A stretch of DNA of 64,000 nucleotides from Dehalococcoidia bacterium (GTDB taxonomy: Bacteria; Chloroflexota; Dehalococcoidia; SM23-28-2), in assembly GCA_030615765.1 (NCBI GenBank), contig JAUWYP010000002.1, positions 1 through 64,000 of the forward strand. The letters run 5' to 3'. The position numbers and the translations under genes were made by a program. The notes below the pieces were generated by a model that searched no databases, was not told the DNA's origin, and saw only the letters and a program-made list of their open reading frames with translations. Below are positions 1 to 9,442 of the stretch, piece by piece. Within the stretch, counting starts at the first letter, position 1; the number at the start of each line of letters is the position of its first letter.

Positions 1-1106
1 CAGTCGGGCTCACAGGCGTCGCCGATGCCGTCGAGGTCGTCGTCCTGCTGGTCGTCCTCGAGCTGGCCGTTAGGCACCAGGGGGCAGTTGTCCTGCCGGT
101 TCTGGTAGCCGTCCCCGTCGTGGTCCTGGACGCCGGTGTCCACGTTGGGGGTCGGGTCGCACTCGTTACCGATGCCGTCGAAGTCGTTGTCGAGGTCCCC
201 GGACACCCGCGGGTCGCCCTGATTGGCGCTGTGGACGGCGCAGGTATCCAGCTCGTTCTCATAACCGTCGCCGTCGGCGTCAGGCATTGACGCGGTGGTC
301 CAGGAGAAGGTGTAGCCTCCCTCTTTCTGACACGAGGGGTTGGTGCGGAGGGGGTAGCCGCCCTCGCTGAGGCCGAAGATGGTGGTGGTGCTGCCCAGGG
401 GCGTGCAGAAGTCGGTGATGGAGCTGGGGCCCAGGGTAGCCAGCGGGTCGTTGAGGACAGTGACCGACGCATAGCCGCGGCCGGCGGGAGCGCCCGGGAG
501 GTCGCCGGGCTCGAAGACGATGAACTGGATGACGATCTGGTTACCAGCGATATAGGCATGGCCCCAGGAACGAGACCTGGGCTCTATTGCCCCCAGGAGA
601 TCTATGACGAACTCGGGATACTCCACTATGCCCCTCTCCAGTCCGCCGATTAGGTCGTAGCCGGGAAAGTCTAGACTGGTGATGGGCTCGGTGGCGGGGT
701 CGTAGCTGAAGCTGTTCGTAATGTCGGTGGTGGCCTCATAGAGGTAGAAATCTACAGGAAACGGGGTGACACAAGGGTTGTTCAAAAGGCCCAGGGTGGA
801 GTCCTCGTGAAGGGTCCCCACCCTTTCGCCATCGGGGACGTCCTCATCGCTGGCCACGCCCCATTCAGCAGGCGTGAAGCTAGTGAGCTCGGCATAGTTG
901 GGATCAGGCGTGGGCAGGCCGAACCCGGTGGCCAGGTCAGCGTTGGCGCCGGCGGTGTCGTCGCTGATGTCAATACTAGCCCAGGGGTTGTACTCAGCCC
1001 TGGCGGCCCCCGACGATAAGATTCCTACAACAACGATAAGAGCCATCAGCGCCACGGCGCTAACGCCTCGTCCTCTCCACTTCCGTTGGCGGTCTCCTAA
1101 ACGCAT
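1..1106 (-). CDS. Secreted protein with thrombospondin type 3-like Ca-binding repeats (C-terminus runs off the window)
   Basis: Open minus frame from ATG at 1106 (MRLGDRQRKWRGRGVSAVALMALIVVVGILSSGAARAEYNPW, signal peptide) to the window edge; contains DxDxDGxxDxCD-type repeats (DDDLDGIGDACEPD, DFDGIGNECDPTPN). Missing from the ORF track because it is open at the edge. Confidence 0.85.
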   Translation of the reverse strand, partial: MRLGDRQRKWRGRGVSAVALMALIVVVGILSSGAARAEYNPWASIDISDDTAGANADLATGFGLPTPDPNYAELTSFTPAEWGVASDEDVPDGERVGTLHEDSTLGLLNNPCVTPFPVDFYLYEATTDITNSFSYDPATEPITSLDFPGYDLIGGLERGIVEYPEFVIDLLGAIEPRSRSWGHAYIAGNQIVIQFIVFEPGDLPGAPAGRGYASVTVLNDPLATLGPSSITDFCTPLGSTTTIFGLSEGGYPLRTNPSCQKEGGYTFSWTTASMPDADGDGYENELDTCAVHSANQGDPRVSGDLDNDFDGIGNECDPTPNVDTGVQDHDGDGYQNRQDNCPLVPNGQLEDDQQDDDLDGIGDACEPD

Positions 1107-1302
1107 GCCAGACCTCCCCGCCTATCTCCAGGCCGGCATTGAGGGGAATTTCCCCTAGCGAAAAGGACACAGCCATTCTGGATCGGACGGGATATTTTGT
1201 CAAGTTCACTAACCGTCGAGGATATGCTCACGAAGGCAGGTGGCAACGGCAGAGCACCCGCCGCAGTAGACCCCGGGGCAGCCCGAGGGATATGATCGGG
1301 GC

Positions 1303-2187
1303 ATGGCGAGGGGTCAGCCAGGAAATCGCACCGAATCGACAGCGACCGCCCGGGCCGCCACGGCGGCCATCCGCCCCCGCAAGAGCCTCGGCCAGCACTT
1401 CCTGACCGACCGAAGGGTCCTTCAGCGCATCCTGGCGGCGGCGTCGCTCTCCTCCGCAGACACCGTCATCGAGGTGGGCGCCGGCAAGGGAGTGCTCACC
1501 CGAGCCCTGGCCGCGGCGGCGGGCAAGGTCATCGCCGTGGAGATAGACGAGGGGCTATGCGAGCACCTTCGCCGTCGCCTGGCGGCCCGCCCCAACGTGG
1601 AGCCCGTCTGCGCCGACATCCTCTCCCTGCGGCCCGACGAGTTGCTGACCCGCGCCCAGGCCTCGCCGCCGTACGTGGTGGTGGCCAACCTCCCCTACTA
1701 CATCGCCTCCGCCGTTCTCCGCCACTTCCTGGAGAGCGCCCGGCCGCCCGCCAGGATGATCGTCATGGTGCAGGCGGAGGTAGCCCAAAGCATCGCCGCC
1801 CCGCCCGGCCGCATGAGCCTTCTGAGCGTCGGCGTCCAGTTCTACGCCCAGGCCAAGGTCCTCTTCTACGTGCCGCCGCGCGCCTTCCGTCCGCCGCCCA
1901 AGGTGCGCTCGGCCGTCATTCGCCTCGACGTGCGGCCGGAGCCGGCGGTAGCCGTGGACGACCGCCAGGCCTTCTTCCGCCTGGTGCAGGCCGGCTTCGC
2001 TGCGCCCCGCAAGCAGCTCCGCAACGCCCTCGCCCTGGGGCTGAGCATCGACCCCGCCGCCGCTCGGAGCCTTCTCGATACGGCGAACATCGACCCGACG
2101 CGCCGCGCCCAAACGCTCAGCCTCGACGAGTGGGGCTGCCTGTACCGCGCCTGGCGGGGGAACGCTCACCCCCCTGCACAGGAGTGA
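1303..2187 (+). CDS. rsmA: 16S rRNA (adenine1518-N6/adenine1519-N6)-dimethyltransferase
   Basis: RKSLGQHFLTDRRVLQRIL, EVGAGKGVLTRAL, VVANLPYYIAS motifs. Confidence 0.95.
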   Translation: MARGQPGNRTESTATARAATAAIRPRKSLGQHFLTDRRVLQRILAAASLSSADTVIEVGAGKGVLTRALAAAAGKVIAVEIDEGLCEHLRRRLAARPNVEPVCADILSLRPDELLTRAQASPPYVVVANLPYYIASAVLRHFLESARPPARMIVMVQAEVAQSIAAPPGRMSLLSVGVQFYAQAKVLFYVPPRAFRPPPKVRSAVIRLDVRPEPAVAVDDRQAFFRLVQAGFAAPRKQLRNALALGLSIDPAAARSLLDTANIDPTRRAQTLSLDEWGCLYRAWRGNAHPPAQE

Positions 2188-2193
2188 TGTAGC

Positions 2194-3081
2194 GTGCGCC
2201 TGCGACTGATGGCCCCCGCCAAGATCAACTGGACGCTGGAGGTGCTCGACCGGCGACCGGACGGCTTCCACAACGTGAAGACCGTCGTCCAGACCATCGA
2301 CCTCTTCGATAGCCTGGAGCTGGAGACGGCCGCCGAGCTGACCCTGGAGGCGACCGGCGAGGGCCTGCCGCCTTCTCAGGAGAACCTGACGATGAGAGCG
2401 GCCCGCCTTCTCCAGGAGAGGACGGGCTACAGCGGCGGCGCCAGGATGCGCTTGACCAAGACCATACCGGTCGCGGCCGGCCTGGGCGGCGGCAGCAGCG
2501 ACGCCGCCGCTGCCCTGCGCGGCCTCGATCGCCTCTGGGGCCTGACCCTGCCTCACGAACGACTGGCCGAGCTGGCGGCCGAGGTGGGGTCGGATGTCCC
2601 CTTCTTCCTGCGGGGCGGCACCGCCCTGGCCGAGGCGCGCGGCGAGCGAATAACCCCCCTGCCCGACGCTCCCAGAACAGCCATCCTTGTGGTCGTGCCT
2701 CCGCTGGCCATACCAGAGAAGACCCAACGCATGTACTCCCTGCTGAACCTCAAGGACTACAGCGATGGCGCCGCCAGCGACCGCTTCGCCAACGCCCTCA
2801 GACAGGGGAGGCCTCTCAGAGAGAGCGATCTGTACGATGTCTTCGGCTCCCTGGCCTTCCAGGCCTTCCCCGAGCTGCAGACCTGCCGCCAGGCCCTGAT
2901 ACAGGCCGGGGCAAGTGCCGTTCACCTGGCCGGCAGCGGTCCGGCCCTGTTCGTGCTGCTCAAGGACGAAGAGCAGAGAGAACGCCTCGCCAGGGCGGCC
3001 GCCAGCGCCGGGGCGAAGGCGTTCGCCGCTACGACCATCGTCTCCTCGCAAGCACTAGCCACGGAGCAACTCCCCGACTGA
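2194..3081 (+). CDS. ispE: 4-diphosphocytidyl-2-C-methyl-D-erythritol kinase
   Basis: APAKINWTLEVLDRRPDGFHNV, PVAAGLGGGSSDAAAALRGL GHMP kinase motifs; GTG start. Confidence 0.95.
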   Translation: MRLRLMAPAKINWTLEVLDRRPDGFHNVKTVVQTIDLFDSLELETAAELTLEATGEGLPPSQENLTMRAARLLQERTGYSGGARMRLTKTIPVAAGLGGGSSDAAAALRGLDRLWGLTLPHERLAELAAEVGSDVPFFLRGGTALAEARGERITPLPDAPRTAILVVVPPLAIPEKTQRMYSLLNLKDYSDGAASDRFANALRQGRPLRESDLYDVFGSLAFQAFPELQTCRQALIQAGASAVHLAGSGPALFVLLKDEEQRERLARAAASAGAKAFAATTIVSSQALATEQLPD

Positions 3082-3085
3082 CGCC

Positions 3086-3508
3086 ATGGAAGAGGTGTTC
3101 GCCGGTTTTGTCAGCGGCTACATCATGGCCCTCATCTTCACCGGCCTGGCAGCCCTCATGATCGTGCAGGCGCGCAGCCACGTTCCTTATCTGGTCAAAG
3201 CCATCGCCCCGAACATATCGGTCGTCGCCCTAGCCATCCCCATATCCCTGATCGCCTTCCTCGTGTGGACAGCTATCGGGATGCTCGTCGGTCTCCTCTA
3301 TCGGTACACCCTGGAGGAAGCCCCCGGCGGCGGCCTGGGCAGCCCCAACCTCCTGTACACGCTGCTGATCATCAGCTTCGCTGGCCTGAGCCTGGCCGCC
3401 GTAGTAACCGCCTTCCGACGCCTGCCCTGGCAGCTGGCGGTGATGGCCCTCTCGTTCATCGCCCTGTTCGGCTGGGTCCTGCCCCGTCTGGCCCAGGCCG
3501 CCGAATAG
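3086..3508 (+). CDS. Small multi-pass membrane protein of unknown function
   Basis: 140 aa ORF with several hydrophobic segments, immediately downstream of ispE. Confidence 0.7.
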   Translation: MEEVFAGFVSGYIMALIFTGLAALMIVQARSHVPYLVKAIAPNISVVALAIPISLIAFLVWTAIGMLVGLLYRYTLEEAPGGGLGSPNLLYTLLIISFAGLSLAAVVTAFRRLPWQLAVMALSFIALFGWVLPRLAQAAE

Positions 3509-3565
3509 CGAGGCGCTGTTCACCCCATCCGGCTGATCTCGGTCTTCCGCCGGCTTCTGTTGCCT

Positions 3566-3710
3566 CACGACTGGTTCATTCTCGATGGGTGAGAGACTTT
3601 CGGGCCAATCCGCGGGTTGAAACCCGCGTCTTCCTAGAATCGATACATAATGCTGCGGGATTCATCCCGCAGGGCTGGAAAGTTCAGCCACCAACGGCGA
3701 ACCGGTTTCT
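3566..3710. repeat. Dispersed intergenic repeat, copy 1 (no 30-bp insert)
   Basis: Shares order and sequence with 22423-22600: CACGACTGGTTCATTCT..., GCGGGTTGAAACCCGC hairpin, CTGCGGGAT-TC-ATCCCGCAG hairpin, ...AACCGGTT. Confidence 0.8.
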
Positions 3711-3793
3711 CTTGCCTCCTGCCCCTTCCGCTATCCTGCCTGGTGGGTGCTACAATAGGGAGTCAGCCCTTTCAATCGAAGCGGGGAGCGCTC

Positions 3794-6583
3794 TTGGCCA
3801 GTACCTACGTAGCCCTTGACCTGGAGACCACCGGCCTCGAGCCGAACACTGACGCCATCATCGAGGTGGGAGCGGTGAAGTTCGACCCAAAGGGCGTCGT
3901 TCAGGAGACGTTCTCCACCCTGGTGAACCCCGGCAGGCCCGTCCCCTACCGCATACAGATGCTCACCGGCATCGCGCCCGAGGAGGTGGCAGAAGCACCC
4001 CCCATGGATGCCGTAGCGCCCCGACTGCAGCAGTTCATCGCCGGCCAGCCCATCGTCGGGCAGAACGTCCTTGGCTTCGACCTTCGCTTCCTGGCAGCCG
4101 CTGGCCTCAGCCACGGCCCAGTGGTCTACGATACCCACGAGCTAGCCGTCCTCCTCCTGCCCCTGCTCGGGGAGTACGGCCTCTCAGCGCTGGCCCGCCA
4201 CTTCAACATCCCCATGCCTAGCCATCATCGGGCCCTGGCCGACGCCCAAGCTACGCGCGAGGTCTTCGTGGCCCTGCGAGCCCACGCCGCCAGCCTGCCA
4301 CCGCCCATTCTGGCCGAGGCCGCCAGCCTGGCCGCCGCCAGTCGCTGGCCCTGGCGCTCCTTCTTCGCCGAAGTGCTCAATGAGGCCGCGCCGGCCCCCG
4401 CCAGGACGCAGCGGCGGGCGGTGGAGCCTCTCGTGCCCTACGAGCGCCGCCAACCGGTGGAGCCGTCGGAGGTGCTGGGCCTCCTCCAATCGCTACGAGA
4501 GCGGCCGGACATCCTGCCTCAGTTCGAGGAGAGGCCGGAGCAGGGAGCGATGGCCCAGGCCGTGACTGAGGCCCTCAACGATGGCCAGCAGCTTATCGTC
4601 GAGGCGGGCACCGGCATCGGCAAATCACTGGCTTACCTCCTGCCCGCCGCCTGCTATGCTCTGCGCAACAGCGCCCGCGTAGTGATTTCCACTGCCACCA
4701 TCAACCTGCAGGAGCAACTCACCACCAAGGACATCCCCGCCGTCCAGCGCCTCTTGGAGGGTTGGCCTTCCGATGGCCGCCCTCTGGCGGCGACCCAGCT
4801 CAAGGGCAGGCGCAACTACCTCTGCCTGCGTCGCCACCTGGCAGCTCGCCAGTCGTCCTCCTTTTCCGATGAGGAGACCCGCTTCGTCCTCCGCCTTCTC
4901 CTCTGGCTACCCCAGACCGAGAGCGGCGACCGCGCCGAGCTGCGCCTCGGCTCGGGCGAGGAGATGCTCTGGTATCGCTTCTCGGCCCAGAACGAGAACT
5001 GCTTGAGCAGCTCTTGTCCCTTCGTCCTGGATGGAAGCTGCTTCCTAGTGCGTGCCCGTCAGCGGGCGGAAGCGGCCCACCTGGTGGTGGTGAACCACGC
5101 TCTCCTTCTCTCGGACGTAGCCGTGGGCGGGCGCGTCATCCCTCCCTACGACAATCTCATCGTGGACGAAGGGCAGCATCTGGAGGAGGAGGCCACCCGC
5201 CAGCTGGGCTTTGAGGCGCGAGAGGCCGACCTGTTGTCCTATTTGGACCGCCTCCACCGGCGAGAGGGCCGAGAGCGCGGTGCAGGCCTGGCCGCCGGCG
5301 TCCGCCAGAGCGTGCGGGGGCTGGCCATGCCCCTGGGGCCGGGCTCTCACCTCACCGGCCTGGCCGCGGCCATCGGCGAGGAGGTGGAGAGGACACGCCC
5401 CCGCCTGCGCCAGTTCAGCGAGGCGGCGCGAGTCTTCCTCCAGCAGCACGCCGAGGAGCGTGGCAACTACGAGCAGCGCCTCCTGCTGACCCGCTCCATA
5501 CGCGTCCAACCCGACTGGGTGACGGTAGAGGTGGCCTGGGAGAACCTGCGCCTGGCGCTTTCAGCCATCGAAAACGCGCTGGAGCGTCTGCATGTCGCCA
5601 TCAGCGACGCCGAAGGCCTGGGCCTCCTGAACTACGAGAGCCTGCTGGCCGAGGCGGCCGCCCTGCTGCAAACCGGCGAGCAGCTTCGCCAGGGCATCGC
5701 CGCCGTCATCGAGCGGGAGGACCTGCAGCGGATCCAGTGGCTGACGGAGGGAGGCCCAGCGGGCATCGTGGTAGCCTCGGCGCCGCTGGACGTAGCCCCC
5801 CTCCTCCAGGAGCACCTCTACGCCGAGAAGAACAGTGTCGTCCTCACCAGCGCCACCCTGGCCACCCAGAGCTCCTTCGACTACACTCGCCAGCGGCTGG
5901 GCCTGGAAGACGCCCGCGAGCTGCTGCTGGGCTCGCCCTTCGACTACCAACGAGCGGCCCTCATCCTCCTGCCCAGAGACATGCCCGAACCAGGGGTGCG
6001 CGACTACCAGGAGGTCACCCACCACGCCCTCTGCGAGCTCTGTCGGGCCAGTCAGGGGCGAGCGCTGGTGCTGTTCACCTCCCACGCCTCTCTGCGCTCG
6101 GCCCACGCCGCCATCCGCGGGCCTCTGGGCCAAGGAGGGATCGCTATACTGGGCCAGGGCATCGACGGCGCGCCCCAGCAGCTTCTAGACGCACTCAGGC
6201 GCAATCCCCGCTCCGTCATCCTGGGCACCACCAGCTTCTGGGAGGGAGTGGACGTGGTGGGCGAGGCGCTGTCGCTGCTGGTGATGGCTCGCCTGCCCTT
6301 CAGCGTGCCCAGCGAGCCCGTCTTCGCCGCCCGCTCCGCGCTGTTCGAGGAGCCCTTCACTCAGTACGCCCTGCCTCAGGCTGTGCTGCGTTTCAAGCAG
6401 GGCTTCGGCCGCCTCATCCGCACCAAGACCGACCGAGGGGTGGTGGTAGTGCTGGACCGCCGCATCAAGAGCAAGCGCTACGGGCAGGCCTTCCTGGACT
6501 CCCTACCATCCTGCCGGATCGAGGAGGCGCCCCTGGCCGAGCTGCCTGCCCTTGCCGCCGCCTGGCTGGAGGCGAAGCGCTAG
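3794..6583 (+). CDS. dinG: DEDDh exonuclease fused to DinG-family Fe-S helicase
   Basis: YVALDLETTGLEPNTDAIIEVGAV exonuclease domain, EAGTGIGKSLAYLLPA Walker A, VDEGQHLEE, ENCLSSSCPF cysteines; TTG start at 3794 with GGGGAG RBS. Confidence 0.9.
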   Translation: MASTYVALDLETTGLEPNTDAIIEVGAVKFDPKGVVQETFSTLVNPGRPVPYRIQMLTGIAPEEVAEAPPMDAVAPRLQQFIAGQPIVGQNVLGFDLRFLAAAGLSHGPVVYDTHELAVLLLPLLGEYGLSALARHFNIPMPSHHRALADAQATREVFVALRAHAASLPPPILAEAASLAAASRWPWRSFFAEVLNEAAPAPARTQRRAVEPLVPYERRQPVEPSEVLGLLQSLRERPDILPQFEERPEQGAMAQAVTEALNDGQQLIVEAGTGIGKSLAYLLPAACYALRNSARVVISTATINLQEQLTTKDIPAVQRLLEGWPSDGRPLAATQLKGRRNYLCLRRHLAARQSSSFSDEETRFVLRLLLWLPQTESGDRAELRLGSGEEMLWYRFSAQNENCLSSSCPFVLDGSCFLVRARQRAEAAHLVVVNHALLLSDVAVGGRVIPPYDNLIVDEGQHLEEEATRQLGFEAREADLLSYLDRLHRREGRERGAGLAAGVRQSVRGLAMPLGPGSHLTGLAAAIGEEVERTRPRLRQFSEAARVFLQQHAEERGNYEQRLLLTRSIRVQPDWVTVEVAWENLRLALSAIENALERLHVAISDAEGLGLLNYESLLAEAAALLQTGEQLRQGIAAVIEREDLQRIQWLTEGGPAGIVVASAPLDVAPLLQEHLYAEKNSVVLTSATLATQSSFDYTRQRLGLEDARELLLGSPFDYQRAALILLPRDMPEPGVRDYQEVTHHALCELCRASQGRALVLFTSHASLRSAHAAIRGPLGQGGIAILGQGIDGAPQQLLDALRRNPRSVILGTTSFWEGVDVVGEALSLLVMARLPFSVPSEPVFAARSALFEEPFTQYALPQAVLRFKQGFGRLIRTKTDRGVVVVLDRRIKSKRYGQAFLDSLPSCRIEEAPLAELPALAAAWLEAKR

Positions 6584-6593
6584 GAGGGAAGCG

Positions 6594-7952
6594 ATGGAGG
6601 ACGTGTTTCGTCACATCGAGGAGCACCAGCAGGAGGCCATCGACGACCTCATTCGCCTCTGCCGCCTGCCCAGCGTAAGCGCCGAGGGGAGAGCGATCGA
6701 GGAGACGGCGGAGCTGGTGAGCGAGATGCTGGAGAGCCTGGGCTTTCGCACCCGAATCATCCCCAAGGCCGGCGGCCATCCCGTGGTCTACGGCGAGCTT
6801 GCCGGCGCCTCAACGGAAAAGACCCTCCTCTTCTACAACCACTACGACGTCCAGCCAGCGGAGCCCCTCGACCTCTGGTCCTCTCCCCCCTTCGAGCCTG
6901 CCTTGCGGGACGATAAGCTTTACGCGCGTGGCGTCTGCGACAACAAGGGGAACATCGCCGCCCGCCTGGCGGTTATCCGCGCCTTCCAGGCAGTGCGGGG
7001 GCAGGTGCCCGTGTCGCTCAAGTTCTGCATCGAAGGCGACGAGGAGATCGGCAGCCCGGGCATCGAGCCCTTCGTGGAGGAGCGGCGTGAGCTTCTGGCC
7101 GCCGACGCCTGCCTGTGGGAAGGAGGCGGCGTCAACTGGCAGGACCAGCCCCAGATCGTCCTGGGAGGGAAGGGCCTGCTCTACCTTGAGCTGGAGGCCC
7201 GCGGGGCCAACCGCGATGCCCATTCGTCCTACGCGACCGTGCTGCCCAACCCCGCCTGGCGTCTCCTCTGGGCCCTGGCCACCCTTAAGGACCCGCAGGA
7301 GAACATCCTTATCGATGACTTCTACCAGCGAGTGCGACCACCCACGTCCCAGGAGAGGGGAGCAGTGGAGGCCATGCCCGCCGAAGAAACGTACAGGGCT
7401 CGCAGCCTGGGGATCGACGGCTTCCTGAAGGGCGTTCGCGGGCTGGACTACCGCCTGCGCCACCTGTTCGAGCCCACCTGCAACGTTGCCGGGCTTAACT
7501 CCGGCTACCAGGGCCCCGGAACCAAGACGGTGCTGCCATCGCGGGCCGTGGCCAAGCTTGACTTCCGCCTGGTGCCAGATCAGGAGCCCGAGGAAGTGCT
7601 GGAGAAGCTCCAGCGGCATCTCCATCAGAAGGGCTACGGCGATGTGGAGGTGCGCTGCTTGTCAGCCGAGCGGCCGGCCCGCACGCCCATCGACAACCCC
7701 TTCGTGGGCCTGGTGTGCGAGGCGGCTCGGCAGGTGTACGGCCGGGAGCCCGTCCTCATCCCCAGCATGGCCGGAACTGGACCCTTCTACCCCTTCGTCA
7801 AGACCCTCGGCCTGCCCACGGTCGATTGTGGCATCGGCTATCCAGAATCCCGAATGCACGCCCCCGACGAGAACATCCGCCTGCCCGATTTCGTCCGCAG
7901 CGTCAAACACACGGCTGCTGTGCTCGAGCGGTTCGCCATGCCACAAGCCTAA
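6594..7952 (+). CDS. M20 family metallopeptidase/dipeptidase
   Basis: FYNHYDVQPAEP, GDEEIGSPG, AGTGPFYPF motifs; AGGAGGG RBS before ATG at 6594. Confidence 0.9.
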   Translation: MEDVFRHIEEHQQEAIDDLIRLCRLPSVSAEGRAIEETAELVSEMLESLGFRTRIIPKAGGHPVVYGELAGASTEKTLLFYNHYDVQPAEPLDLWSSPPFEPALRDDKLYARGVCDNKGNIAARLAVIRAFQAVRGQVPVSLKFCIEGDEEIGSPGIEPFVEERRELLAADACLWEGGGVNWQDQPQIVLGGKGLLYLELEARGANRDAHSSYATVLPNPAWRLLWALATLKDPQENILIDDFYQRVRPPTSQERGAVEAMPAEETYRARSLGIDGFLKGVRGLDYRLRHLFEPTCNVAGLNSGYQGPGTKTVLPSRAVAKLDFRLVPDQEPEEVLEKLQRHLHQKGYGDVEVRCLSAERPARTPIDNPFVGLVCEAARQVYGREPVLIPSMAGTGPFYPFVKTLGLPTVDCGIGYPESRMHAPDENIRLPDFVRSVKHTAAVLERFAMPQA

Positions 7953-9247
7953 TCACTACTCTCCGCCCCTGGCAGCTCAACCTTTCCCGCCAGAACGCCC
8001 TGCACCAGCTCCACCTCATCCTGGCGACTCCTCGCCTCGCCATCCAGCCGCGCTGTCTTCAGCAACCGCAGGACGCCGCGCATGCCTGGCCCCCGCACCA
8101 CGCCCAAACGCTCGAGGGCTCTTCCATCCAGCGAGGGCTTTACATAATACCAGTTCTCCAAATAATGACGTAGCTTTTCTCTAGCGGTCGATCGAGAAGT
8201 CAGCAAGGCACAGGCATCGACAGCGGATAGGGGATAGGGCTCCAGGCGTTCGACCACCTGGCTGGGGCGGACATCAGGCCGCGATAGCCAGGGCAAGAGC
8301 TGCGCCAGCGCGGCTGCAGCTTCCAGCGCCTGCCGCTGCCTCTTGGACAGCGCTAGTCTGAGCGTTACTGCCTCGGCATCAGCAGGGGAGAGCCGGGTGC
8401 CCAGCAGGCCCAGGTAGAGCTCCGGCTGGGGCGAGGCCCGGCCAGCGCGGCGGGCTCGCCGGAAGGCCGTGGCCAGCTCATCGTCGAAGCGCAGAGCTCT
8501 GTGGATGGCCGCCAGTACCCCCAGCTCCTGACACCGCAGGAGGCCCTTCTCCGGCCTGTCCTCCGCCAGCAGACGCAGGAGCTCGTGTCGCACACGCGCG
8601 CCGCTGATGGTGTCCAGGTAGGCAAGGTCCCGCTTGAGCAGCGCCAGCGTTTCCTCCTCGATGCTAAAGGAGAAGCGCGTCTCGTAGCGAACGGCCCGCA
8701 GGATGCGGGTGGCGTCGTCGATGAAGCTGCGCTCGTGGAGGACGCGCACAACCCTGCGAGCGATGTCGCCCATGCCGTCGAAGGGATCGAGGAGCTGGCC
8801 GCTCTGACGACCACACAAGGCCAGGGCCATCGCGTTGATGGTGAAGTCGCGCCTGGCGAGGTCCTCGCCAATAGAGGCCGGTCTCACCTTTGGCAGGGCT
8901 CCCGGCTGTGCATACCTCTCGGCACGCGCCATCGCCAGGTCCAGACGAAAACCCTGCCCCTCTACCGTTACCGTCCCGAAAGCCCGGTGCTCCACCCAGC
9001 GCCCACCCAGCACCGCAGCCACCTTCTGCGCTAACGATAACACCTGCCCCTCGCCCACCACATCCACGTCTACCTGCCCTCGCCTCAGCGCCAGGTCTCG
9101 CACACCCCCACCGACCAGATACAGTGCGCGGCCCTCCTCCTCAGCCAGCCGCAGCACGACCTCCAGTGCCTCCGTGGCACCCGCCCCCAGGCCTCGCCGC
9201 AATCGAGGCAGGAGGTTTGTTGGTTTGGTTAGGTCTATTTCCCCCAT
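7949..9247 (-). CDS. CCA tRNA nucleotidyltransferase/poly(A) polymerase family protein
   Basis: LYLVGGGVRDLALRRGQVDVDVVGEG, RRDFTINAMALAL motifs. Confidence 0.92.
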   Translation of the reverse strand: MGEIDLTKPTNLLPRLRRGLGAGATEALEVVLRLAEEEGRALYLVGGGVRDLALRRGQVDVDVVGEGQVLSLAQKVAAVLGGRWVEHRAFGTVTVEGQGFRLDLAMARAERYAQPGALPKVRPASIGEDLARRDFTINAMALALCGRQSGQLLDPFDGMGDIARRVVRVLHERSFIDDATRILRAVRYETRFSFSIEEETLALLKRDLAYLDTISGARVRHELLRLLAEDRPEKGLLRCQELGVLAAIHRALRFDDELATAFRRARRAGRASPQPELYLGLLGTRLSPADAEAVTLRLALSKRQRQALEAAAALAQLLPWLSRPDVRPSQVVERLEPYPLSAVDACALLTSRSTAREKLRHYLENWYYVKPSLDGRALERLGVVRGPGMRGVLRLLKTARLDGEARSRQDEVELVQGVLAGKVELPGAESSD

Positions 9248-9289
9248 GTCTCGTCTACGCTCTTACCTTCCCATTATCGCCCTGGGCGC

Positions 9290-9318
9290 TTGACATTAGC
9301 CTTGTATCCCCCTATCAT
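9290..9318 (+). promoter_or_regulatory. Sigma70-type promoter for rnc-smc
   Basis: TTGACA (9290-9295), 17 nt, TATCAT (9313-9318). Confidence 0.65.
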
Positions 9319-9321
9319 TAC

Positions 9322-9407
9322 CTGCGTTTGCGGGGCTCTCCCCACACTAAGCCTCTATTCTCTCCCACCTAGCTAAGCGCCCAGGGGAGATGTCCCTCCG
9401 AACGCAG
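9322..9407 (+). promoter_or_regulatory. Long-range self-complementary 5' leader of rnc
   Basis: CTGCGTTTGCGG (9322-9333) against CCGAACGCAG (9398-9407), with inner CTCTCCCC/GGGGAGA pairing. Confidence 0.5.
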
Positions 9408-9442
9408 AACGGTGGCGAGTGAAGGTTCTTAAAAGCTAAAGT

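Noticed and set aside
1-300. Short DNA tandem repeat or CRISPR-like array at the left edge
   Set aside because: The periodicity comes from coding for DxDxDG thrombospondin type 3 repeats, not conserved repeats with unique spacers.
1555-3051. 498-aa minus-strand ORF antisense to rsmA/ispE
   Set aside because: Low-complexity Gly/Ala/Gln/His-rich translation typical of antisense frames in high-GC genes; both sense genes are clear housekeeping enzymes.
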